Shown: piece by piece, positions 51,714-59,066 of the stretch | Position numbering within the stretch: position 1 is the first letter of the stretch | Layout of the letters: each line of letters starts with the position of its first letter | Assembly: GCF_028736175.1 (NCBI RefSeq) | Contig: NZ_CP117880.1 | Span: forward strand, 4,898,001-4,962,000 | Direction of reading: 5' to 3' | From: Sphingobacterium oryzagri | Lineage (GTDB): Bacteria; Bacteroidota; Bacteroidia; Sphingobacteriales; Sphingobacteriaceae | DNA: 64,000 nt | Program-made: the position numbers and the translations under genes | The notes under the pieces: model-generated | Database searches by the model: none | The model's input: only the letters and a program-made list of their open reading frames with translations | Told to the model about the DNA's origin: nothing

Positions 51714-53099
51714 CTATCCAAACAAGGCGCGAAACAAATCTTCCAGCGTGGCCATCGGCCGGATAGCGATGTCAAACTTTTTGGCGTCTAAGCCTTTGGT
51801 ATTGTATTTAGAAATAAAGATACCGTCAAATCCAAGCTTTTCTGCTTCTGCAATACGTTGTTCGATTCGGTTTACAGCGCGTATTTCGCCTGAAAGGCCA
51901 ACTTCACCTGCAAAGGTCACTTGCGAAGAGATGGGAATATCCTGTTGCGAGGAGATCAATGCTGCAATCACCGCCAAGTCTATCGCCGGATCTTCCACCC
52001 GCAGGCCACCGGCAATATTCAAAAATACATCCTGCGCGCTCAATCGAAAGCCGAAGCGCTTTTCCAGAACGGCGAGCAACATATTCAACCGTTTGGTATC
52101 AAAGCCGGTTGATGTCCGCTGCGGCGTACCAAAAGCCGAATTGCTGACTAGCGCTTGCACCTCAATCATAATCGGCCGCGCGCCTTCCAGCATGGCCGCA
52201 ATGGCGACTCCACTCACGGGCTCTTCACGTTGTGATAACATAATCTCGGACGGATTCGACACCTCGCGCAAACCGGACCCCTGCATTTCGTAAATACCAA
52301 GCTCTGAAGATGAACCAAATCGATTTTTTACAGCTCGCAAAATCCGGTATACGTGATGACGATCGCCTTCAAATTGTAAAACCGTATCGACCATATGTTC
52401 TAAAACTTTCGGTCCGGCAATAGATCCATCCTTGGTGATGTGCCCGACAATAAACACCGGCGTACTGGTTTCTTTCGCAAAACGCAATAACTCCGCTGTA
52501 CATTCCCGCACTTGGGAGACAGAGCCGGGAGCGGATTCGATTTGTGCAGAGTGCAGCGTCTGGATGGAGTCGATCACGACAATATCCGGCTGCACCACTT
52601 CCATTTGTTTAAAAATATTTTGCGTAGATGTCTCCGTTAAGATATAACAATTGGCTTTCGAGTTTTGCACCAATCGCTCGGCGCGCATTTTGATCTGCTG
52701 TTCACTTTCCTCGCCTGATATATAAAGCGTTTTTACCTGCGGTATACCCAAAGCGAGTTGCAACATCAACGTTGATTTGCCAATACCGGGTTCGCCGCCA
52801 ATAAGCACCAACGAGCCCGGCACAATACCGCCGCCCAACACCCGATTAAATTCCCGATCGGGCGTAGCCAAACGTTGTTCGTCCTGATACACAATCTCGT
52901 TGATCACTGCCGCCTTATTCGCTCGTCTTGTCGCCGTTGGCGCCGAAGTACTTCGCCACTCCGGCACTTTAGAACTCGTTTTTTCCACAACCTCCTCTAC
53001 AAAGGTGTTCCACTGTTTGCATGAAGGACATTGTCCCAACCATTTTGCAGACTCATAGCCACAATGTTGACAGAAGTATGTTGATTTTGCCTTAGCCAT
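51714..53099 (-). CDS. radA: DNA repair protein RadA
   Basis: A 461-residue RadA of normal length: zinc finger C10-C13-C24-C27, Walker A GGEPGIGKST at 101-110, the RadA motif KNRFG and a C-terminal Lon-like domain. It is a RecA-related helicase that promotes branch migration in recombination. It is convergent with the TlpA-like gene and divergent from the sigma-factor gene. Confidence 0.97.
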   Translation of the reverse strand: MAKAKSTYFCQHCGYESAKWLGQCPSCKQWNTFVEEVVEKTSSKVPEWRSTSAPTATRRANKAAVINEIVYQDEQRLATPDREFNRVLGGGIVPGSLVLIGGEPGIGKSTLMLQLALGIPQVKTLYISGEESEQQIKMRAERLVQNSKANCYILTETSTQNIFKQMEVVQPDIVVIDSIQTLHSAQIESAPGSVSQVRECTAELLRFAKETSTPVFIVGHITKDGSIAGPKVLEHMVDTVLQFEGDRHHVYRILRAVKNRFGSSSELGIYEMQGSGLREVSNPSEIMLSQREEPVSGVAIAAMLEGARPIMIEVQALVSNSAFGTPQRTSTGFDTKRLNMLLAVLEKRFGFRLSAQDVFLNIAGGLRVEDPAIDLAVIAALISSQQDIPISSQVTFAGEVGLSGEIRAVNRIEQRIAEAEKLGFDGIFISKYNTKGLDAKKFDIAIRPMATLEDLFRALFG

Positions 53100-53190
53100 G
53101 TTACGAAAATAGCAAAATCGACGGATAATATTTTTCGAAATATTGCTGTTCGTTGTAACATCTTCTGCTTAATTTCGACATATATCCCGT

Positions 53191-53697
53191 ATGAACAAAA
53201 ATCTCGAAATAGAATTTGTCAACCTGCTGGAGGAAAATCAAAACATCCTCCATAAGATCTGTCGGCTTTACGCCGAAGATCTAGAGGCGCATAAAGATTT
53301 ATTTCAAGAAATGGTCATCCAGCTCTGGCATTCCTTTCCAACGTTTAAAGGCGATTCCAAGTTTTCAACATGGGCCTATCGCGTGGCGTTGAATACCGCC
53401 ATTTCTTTATATCGCACAAAAAAGAGGCGCATCAGCACGGTCGAACTTGATCATTCTTTACAGAACATTCATTACGAGGAATACAACGATATGCAAGAAG
53501 AGCAGTTGCGCTTTCTCTATCGTGCCGTTAGGCAGCTCAACGACATCGAAAAAGCGCTGGTATATATGTATCTGGAAGACAAGGATTACCAGGAAATCGC
53601 AGAAACATTGGGCATCAGCGAAGTGAATGCACGAGTCAAGATGAACCGCATCAAAACTAAATTAAAAGACATGTTAAATCAGCAAGGAGGTATATAA
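53191..53697 (+). CDS. ECF RNA polymerase sigma factor
   Basis: A 168-residue ECF sigma factor: region 2 (about 15-85, with DLFQEMVIQLWHSFPTFKGDSKFSTWAYRVALNTA) and region 4 (about 110-165, YLEDKDYQEIAETLGISEVNARVKMNRIKTKLK). It directs RNA polymerase to promoters for envelope or stress genes. The next gene starts at the last base of its stop (TAATG), so the pair is translationally coupled and the partner is the presumed anti-sigma factor. Confidence 0.93.
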   Translation: MNKNLEIEFVNLLEENQNILHKICRLYAEDLEAHKDLFQEMVIQLWHSFPTFKGDSKFSTWAYRVALNTAISLYRTKKRRISTVELDHSLQNIHYEEYNDMQEEQLRFLYRAVRQLNDIEKALVYMYLEDKDYQEIAETLGISEVNARVKMNRIKTKLKDMLNQQGGI

Positions 53698-54311
53698 TGG
53701 ACGGATTGGATTTACTGAAAAAGCATTGGGACAACGATAATTTCCCGAAAATAGATAAAGAGGAAATCAAAAGGATGCGCTATAAAAGCTCTTCTTCTAT
53801 CGTCAAATGGATCTTCATTATCAGCGTCATTGAGCTGGCGGTGGGCCTTTTGCTCAGTTTTTGCTTTATCACCACGGAACCCGATGAACACGCGTTACTT
53901 TACGACGTAGTATATAATATCTACAATGTCATATTTTACTTAGTGATCGGCTACTTTATTTATAAGTTTTTTTCCAGCTATCGAAATATACGCAATACGA
54001 CCAGCACCAAGGTTTTGCTAAAAACAATCCTGGATACGCGAAAACATGTAAACAACTATATTCAGTTTAACATCTATTGTATCACATTTGCTTTTGTTTT
54101 GGTATCTATTGAGAAAATAGTTGTTACCCTGACCAACCAGCTTGCGCCAAAAGCGTACTATATTGTTGCTTCTTTTATCGTCATTGTCTTACTCTTTTAC
54201 GCGCTATTCCTTTACATTGTCCGGCTATACTATAAATTTTTATATCGCAGACTCGTAAGCAAGCTAGACAACAATTATGAAGAACTGCTAAAGATAGACG
54301 AGCCGGCTTAA
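53697..54311 (+). CDS. Four-helix membrane protein, presumed anti-sigma factor
   Basis: A 204-residue protein: a cytoplasmic N-terminal stretch (about 1-33), then four hydrophobic segments (about 35-57, 70-92, 118-140 and 148-175) and a cytoplasmic end. It lacks the zinc (HxxxCxxC) motif of classical anti-sigma domains. Coupling to the ECF factor by TAATG is the only evidence of that role. Its stop shares the palindrome TTAA with the convergent dipeptidase gene. Confidence 0.72.
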   Translation: MDGLDLLKKHWDNDNFPKIDKEEIKRMRYKSSSSIVKWIFIISVIELAVGLLLSFCFITTEPDEHALLYDVVYNIYNVIFYLVIGYFIYKFFSSYRNIRNTTSTKVLLKTILDTRKHVNNYIQFNIYCITFAFVLVSIEKIVVTLTNQLAPKAYYIVASFIVIVLLFYALFLYIVRLYYKFLYRRLVSKLDNNYEELLKIDEPA

Positions 54312-55468
54312 TTTTCGTTTTCTTTCAATATGCGTAAAAAGTTCAACCCCATAATTTTGGCGACATCTTGCTTGCTGTAGCCACGTTTCAAAAGCGCATC
54401 GGTTAGGTTTGGAAATTTGGAAACATCTTCTAGTCCTTGCGGAGATGATTCGATACCGTCAAAATCAGATCCCACCGCAACGTGATCTATACCCACCTTT
54501 TTAACCAGGTAGTCAATATGATCTAGCAAAAGTGCTAATGGTGCATCTGCTTTTCGTTGCAAAGCTTTTGGTAGCTGCTCATATTGCCTTGTAGCTGATA
54601 AGCTGTAGTTTCCTTTATCACCAAAATGTTGTTTGTACAATTTCTTCGCGCGCTGGGCAAACGCAGGATCTAGAAATCCGGAGTAAAAGTTAACGCCTAC
54701 AACGCCGCCATTTTTTCGTAAAGCCAGCAGTTGCGCATCTTTGAGGTTGCGGTAATGCGGCATTAAGGTATAGGCATTGCTGTGCGATACCAACACCGGC
54801 TTTGTGCTCGTAGCCAACACATCGTAAAAAGTTCGCTCGCCTACGTGCGACAAGTCAACCATCATGCCCAAGCTATTCATCTTCTTAATGACGGACTTTC
54901 CAAATACAGAAAGACCTTTTCCTTCATCGCCTTTGGTTTTGGATTCCACAGCCGCTGCCGTCGCCCAAGGCAGGTTGTAATTCCAGGTTAGGGTAAGATA
55001 ACGCGCGCCCCGATCGTAGAGTGATTCCAAATTTTCCAGCGAATTTTCAATCATATTGCCCCCTTCCACGCCAATCAATGCAACCATTTTGCCTGCTTTC
55101 AATAAGCGATCCACATCAGCGCTGCTTTTTGCCAAGGCAATAGTTTCGGCATTGGCTTTCAACATTTTTTCCAGCGCATCGATCTGTGCGTTGGCGTGTT
55201 TGAAAGCTTGTCCCTTTCCAAATTTCTTATCGTCAGACCATACAGCGAAAACCTGCACATCTACGCCGCCTTTTTTCAATCGTGGGATATCTGTATGCCC
55301 GACGGAGAGCTGTTTACTCAAATCCCGTCCTTTTAACAACGATTCATAAATCACATCATTATGTCCATCAACCACGATCAGACTTTGGTGAAAAGACGAA
55401 TTATTTTGTGCACAAAGATTGCCGCTCCAGCCGAGCAACAGACCACACAGCAGCCCATAGTTTCGCAT
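54308..55468 (-). CDS. Membrane dipeptidase (peptidase family M19)
   Basis: A 386-residue exported M19 dipeptidase from ATG 55468, which gives a signal peptide (MRNYGLLCGLL to LCAQ). Zinc ligands are in DGHNDVIYE near the N-terminus, with later VDLSHVGER and HSNAY matching the family. It hydrolyses dipeptides. The longer frame from 55498 would overlap the upstream gene by 26 bases and put 10 charged residues before the signal. It begins 4 bases after the serine-hydrolase gene. Confidence 0.92.
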   Translation of the reverse strand: MRNYGLLCGLLLGWSGNLCAQNNSSFHQSLIVVDGHNDVIYESLLKGRDLSKQLSVGHTDIPRLKKGGVDVQVFAVWSDDKKFGKGQAFKHANAQIDALEKMLKANAETIALAKSSADVDRLLKAGKMVALIGVEGGNMIENSLENLESLYDRGARYLTLTWNYNLPWATAAAVESKTKGDEGKGLSVFGKSVIKKMNSLGMMVDLSHVGERTFYDVLATSTKPVLVSHSNAYTLMPHYRNLKDAQLLALRKNGGVVGVNFYSGFLDPAFAQRAKKLYKQHFGDKGNYSLSATRQYEQLPKALQRKADAPLALLLDHIDYLVKKVGIDHVAVGSDFDGIESSPQGLEDVSKFPNLTDALLKRGYSKQDVAKIMGLNFLRILKENEN

Positions 55469-55472
55469 GTAT

Positions 55473-57203
55473 TTATCGTTTTTCTTGAATACTTTCATAA
55501 ATAGCGTCTTGTATTCGGCTTCGGATATTTAAATCCAGTAACGTATTGCTTACCTGTGGGTGCACCCGATTGGAAAGAAAAATATAGATTAATTGATTTT
55601 TCGGATCTATCCAAATACAGGTGCCTGTATAACCCGTATGCCCGTAAACCGATGGATTAGCCAATGTGGATGGATATCCTTTCTTCACATCGGGATCATA
55701 ACGATCAAATCCCAATCCGCGACGGCTTGTTTTCGATTGTTTTGACGTAAATAAATCAACTGTTTCCGGTTTAAAATATCGCTCGCCACCATACGTCCCT
55801 CGATTCAGCAGCAGCTGACCGTATATTGCTAAATCATTGGCCGAAGAAAAAAGACCAGCATGTCCGGCAACGCCAGCGGCCATTGCCGCGCCTTGATCGT
55901 GCACATACCCTTGTAGCAAAACTTTTCTAAACGATGTGTCGTGTTCCGTCGGTATCATCCGATCTTTTGCAAAACGTTCCCGCGGATTATAGCCGGCAGT
56001 TTTCATGCCGATCGGCTGGTAGAGCAAAGTTTGCACGTAAGCATTCATCGGCACCTGCGTCTGCTGCTCGGCCACTTCTTTCATCACATACATGCTGATA
56101 TCGCTATAAACGTAACTTCCAACAGGCTTAACTGCCGATTGCAGCATTTCGGGCCACATCACATTTCGATAATAATTCGTCAGCAAATACGCGCTATCAG
56201 CCACCGTAACGCTGTGTTTATCATCTTTGAATCGCTGAAGATCGCCCGGCTTTAATTTCTTATAAAAAGGAATAAACGGAGTAAAGCCCGCTTCGTGCAA
56301 AAGTACCGAGCGCAAGGTGATATCCTTTTTGTTCGTTGCGCGCGCGTCGGCAAGGTAATACCCCATCGTGCTATCCAGATGCAGCAATCCACGCTCGTAT
56401 AAATGCATCACAACCGGTGTTGTTCCCGCGATTTTACTCACGGAAGCCAAGTCAAAAACATCGTCAATCGTTGTGGGTCGGCGCTTTGCATAAGTCGGCG
56501 AGCCGTAAGCTTTTTCGAAAATCACTTGACCATTTTTAACCGCCATCACCACCATACCCGGCGCTGCACGTTCGCGGATAGCTTCTGCCGCAATGGCATC
56601 TATTTTTTTGCTCATTTTAGCCAGATCGATCCCCGCGTTCCATCCATCTGTATACTGAATCCGCACCTGTTCCGTCTTTATTTTTCCTTCGGTAATTGCC
56701 ATGCCACCGAAGATAGACATCGCTGCATAGCGCTGCGCCTGCTTATCTATCGCCGGATAGCGCAGCTCTGCCAATGAACCTTGCCAAGCCGCTGTTGACC
56801 ATGTTTGACTGGCCGCCGCTTTACCAAAGCGAACCAATATGACGCGCTTTCTGAGCGCTAATGATTGCTTTATCTTCAGCAAAAGATCGGTTCGCAGTTC
56901 GTCATCGGTACCTGCAACAATTAGCGTACTGGCCTCTTTTGTCTGCTTATCAAATTGCGTAAAATCAGCAACCTTTATATCCGCGTAGCGACCAAGCATA
57001 TCAATAAAGGAGCGATATCGAGCAGCCGAAGGTGTAACAACGGTGATGTTTGCCGCTGCTAAACGGTTCAACGGAATTTCGGAAGATGCGTTTTTTAGCA
57101 AGACCGCACGATTGACCACCGTTTGTTTAAACTGTCCGAAAAGCACCGTATTGCTTGTAAGAAGCACGAATAAAACACTTAAATACAAAATTTTTATGTT
57201 CAT
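55473..57203 (-). CDS. Serine hydrolase (beta-lactamase-like) with a GH3-C-like N-terminal remnant
   Basis: A 576-residue exported protein. The N-terminal domain (about 30-190) resembles the C-terminal domain of family 3 glycoside hydrolases. The second half (about 195-565) is a class C beta-lactamase/PBP fold with SVSK at 254-257 and Y366-S-D (Y-x-N in true beta-lactamases). In Bacteroidota longer proteins often carry a full GH3 catalytic domain plus this fold; here the TIM barrel is absent. It may act on peptidoglycan peptides. It is upstream of the dipeptidase gene in one operon. Confidence 0.82.
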   Translation of the reverse strand: MNIKILYLSVLFVLLTSNTVLFGQFKQTVVNRAVLLKNASSEIPLNRLAAANITVVTPSAARYRSFIDMLGRYADIKVADFTQFDKQTKEASTLIVAGTDDELRTDLLLKIKQSLALRKRVILVRFGKAAASQTWSTAAWQGSLAELRYPAIDKQAQRYAAMSIFGGMAITEGKIKTEQVRIQYTDGWNAGIDLAKMSKKIDAIAAEAIRERAAPGMVVMAVKNGQVIFEKAYGSPTYAKRRPTTIDDVFDLASVSKIAGTTPVVMHLYERGLLHLDSTMGYYLADARATNKKDITLRSVLLHEAGFTPFIPFYKKLKPGDLQRFKDDKHSVTVADSAYLLTNYYRNVMWPEMLQSAVKPVGSYVYSDISMYVMKEVAEQQTQVPMNAYVQTLLYQPIGMKTAGYNPRERFAKDRMIPTEHDTSFRKVLLQGYVHDQGAAMAAGVAGHAGLFSSANDLAIYGQLLLNRGTYGGERYFKPETVDLFTSKQSKTSRRGLGFDRYDPDVKKGYPSTLANPSVYGHTGYTGTCIWIDPKNQLIYIFLSNRVHPQVSNTLLDLNIRSRIQDAIYESIQEKR

Positions 57204-57372
57204 GGATTAGGAAAAATGAATTTTAAGATTAGTATTCATAAGTAAATGTATAAATAAAACGCAACAATATGCAGCCAGCATGGTAACAAATTCGTATGCA
57301 GGATGAGGCAGTTGGCGCGCTCTTTTATACAACATCCTGTTCGCATTTTCGTTTGGATAAACCTCGCCTGTA

Positions 57373-57403
57373 TTGCATATCAGGTCAATTTTAGCTAAGT
57401 TTG
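57373..57403 (+). promoter_or_regulatory. Promoter of xseA, with start codon at about +1
   Basis: TTG (57373-57375), 20 bases, then TAAGTTTG (57396-57403): exact consensus. The ATG begins 5 bases after the box (57408), which is where transcription should start, so the mRNA would be leaderless. Confidence 0.75.
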
Positions 57404-57407
57404 AACT

Positions 57408-58658
57408 ATGCCGGAAGTAGTCGATAGCAAAACCGTTTTTTCTCTTTTGGAGGTGTCGCGCAGTATACAAAAAACTATTGCAGATCGCTACAAAAGCCTG
57501 TATTGGATCAAGGCAGAGATGAACAAGCTCAACCACTACACACATTCCGGCCATTGCTATCCGGAACTGGTCGAAAAGAAAGACGGCAAAATTGTCGCGG
57601 AGATGCGGTCCACGCTATGGAAAGCTGATTTTCAGCGTATCAACCAGCAGTTTCTGCGCCTGCTGCAAGAGCCACTGCGCGAGGGCATCACAATGCTCTT
57701 CCAGGCAGCCATCAGCTACGATCCGCTCTATGGATTTGGGTTGAAGATCGTCGATATTGACCCTACATTTGTGCTGGGCGAACTGGAGAAAGAAAAGCGC
57801 GATAGTATCTTAAATCTTCAAATGGAAGGTTTGTTTGATGCTAATAAGAAACGACCGTTCCCCATTCTTCCCAAGCGGCTGGCTATCGTTTCTGTAGAAA
57901 CCAGCAAAGGCCTTTCTGATTTTTTCAAAATCATTCGGCAAAACCCCTGGGGCTACCGATTTGAATACAGCCTCTTTCCCGCATTGTTACAGGGCGACAA
58001 ATCCATTCCATCAATCATTAAACAATTGGCCGTCGTTGCCGAGCGACTGGAAGACTTTGATGCCGTTGCAATTATCCGGGGCGGCGGCGGCGAGGTCGGC
58101 TTATCATCTTACAACAACTATCAGTTAGCAAAAGCAATCGCTATATTTCCGATTCCCGTATTAACGGGTATTGGACACTCGACTAACGAAACGGTTAGCG
58201 AAATGGTGGCTTACAAAAACGCCATAACACCGAGTGAGTTGGCCGATTTTCTTATCCAAAAGTTTCATCAATTTGCGATTCCAGTTGATGAAGCCCAGCG
58301 GCGTATAATCGACGCCACCAAGCGCCGCTTTCAGCAAGAAGAACGAACGCTACAGCAGTTTTCGCAGGCTATCTCCTGGAGCAGCAAAGCCATCTTGGCA
58401 AACCAAACACATCGATTATCTACAGCACAAACGCAGTTAAAGCTGTTTAGCGCGCAGCTACTAAAAGACAAACATAAGGAGCTAAACGCTTTCACACGCC
58501 TAATCAATCTTGCCGATCCCAAACAATTGTTAAAACGCGGGTTTAGCATCAGCCGGGTAAATGGAAAAGCGGTCACCGATGCCCATTTGCTAGAAGCAGG
58601 CGACGAAATGGAAACTTTGCTCTACAAGGGCAGCATACATAGTAAAGTGATCAAATAA
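57408..58658 (+). CDS. xseA: Exodeoxyribonuclease VII large subunit
   Basis: A 416-residue XseA, about 40 residues shorter than E. coli. It has the N-terminal OB-fold (about 10-110), then the catalytic core with IIRGGGGEVGLSSYNN, GIGHSTNETVSEM and a coiled-coil region (about 290-370). With XseB it degrades single-stranded DNA. The next gene starts 9 bases later and completes the enzyme. Confidence 0.95.
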   Translation: MPEVVDSKTVFSLLEVSRSIQKTIADRYKSLYWIKAEMNKLNHYTHSGHCYPELVEKKDGKIVAEMRSTLWKADFQRINQQFLRLLQEPLREGITMLFQAAISYDPLYGFGLKIVDIDPTFVLGELEKEKRDSILNLQMEGLFDANKKRPFPILPKRLAIVSVETSKGLSDFFKIIRQNPWGYRFEYSLFPALLQGDKSIPSIIKQLAVVAERLEDFDAVAIIRGGGGEVGLSSYNNYQLAKAIAIFPIPVLTGIGHSTNETVSEMVAYKNAITPSELADFLIQKFHQFAIPVDEAQRRIIDATKRRFQQEERTLQQFSQAISWSSKAILANQTHRLSTAQTQLKLFSAQLLKDKHKELNAFTRLINLADPKQLLKRGFSISRVNGKAVTDAHLLEAGDEMETLLYKGSIHSKVIK

Positions 58659-58667
58659 CGAGATATT

Positions 58668-58907
58668 ATGGATAATTCATACGGCTACGAAGACGCCTTT
58701 CAGGAACTGCAAGCCATCGTCAACGACATTGAATCAGGAGAAACCAATGTGGATGAGCTTACCGAAAAAATACAGCGTGCTGCGGCTTTGATTGCCATTT
58801 GCAAAGCCAAATTGACGGCTTCGGAGGCGGAAGTCGACAAGTTGCTTGCGAAGCTTACTGCCGACGACGATATGCCTGCAGACAACCATACGCAGGAAGA
58901 AGAATAG
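58668..58907 (+). CDS. xseB: Exodeoxyribonuclease VII small subunit
   Basis: A 79-residue helical protein starting with the family pattern YEDAFQELQAIVNDIESGE. It binds XseA to form exonuclease VII. It begins 9 bases after xseA and is cotranscribed with it. Confidence 0.93.
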   Translation: MDNSYGYEDAFQELQAIVNDIESGETNVDELTEKIQRAAALIAICKAKLTASEAEVDKLLAKLTADDDMPADNHTQEEE

Positions 58908-59052
58908 CGCAAAAGCTGCACGTGCCACACACCCAAAGTTCCCGGCAAAAACTGCGCCTACTATCCTGCGTGATATTATCATGCAAACGCCACAAAGCTT
59001 CCAAGGGTTATTTCAGGACCGCTAAAAAAGAACTATAATCTGATAAAAACGT

Positions 59053-59060
59053 TACCTTTG
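59053..59060 (+). promoter_or_regulatory. Putative -7 element of uvrA
   Basis: TACCTTTG ends six bases before ATG 59067. No TTG lies 19-23 bases upstream. If used, the uvrA leader would be about one base. Confidence 0.5.
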
Positions 59061-59066
59061 TAAGTT

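Noticed and set aside
58799..59038. Small gene between xseB and uvrA
   Set aside because: It mostly overlaps xseB in another frame and shows no family resemblance or start signal.
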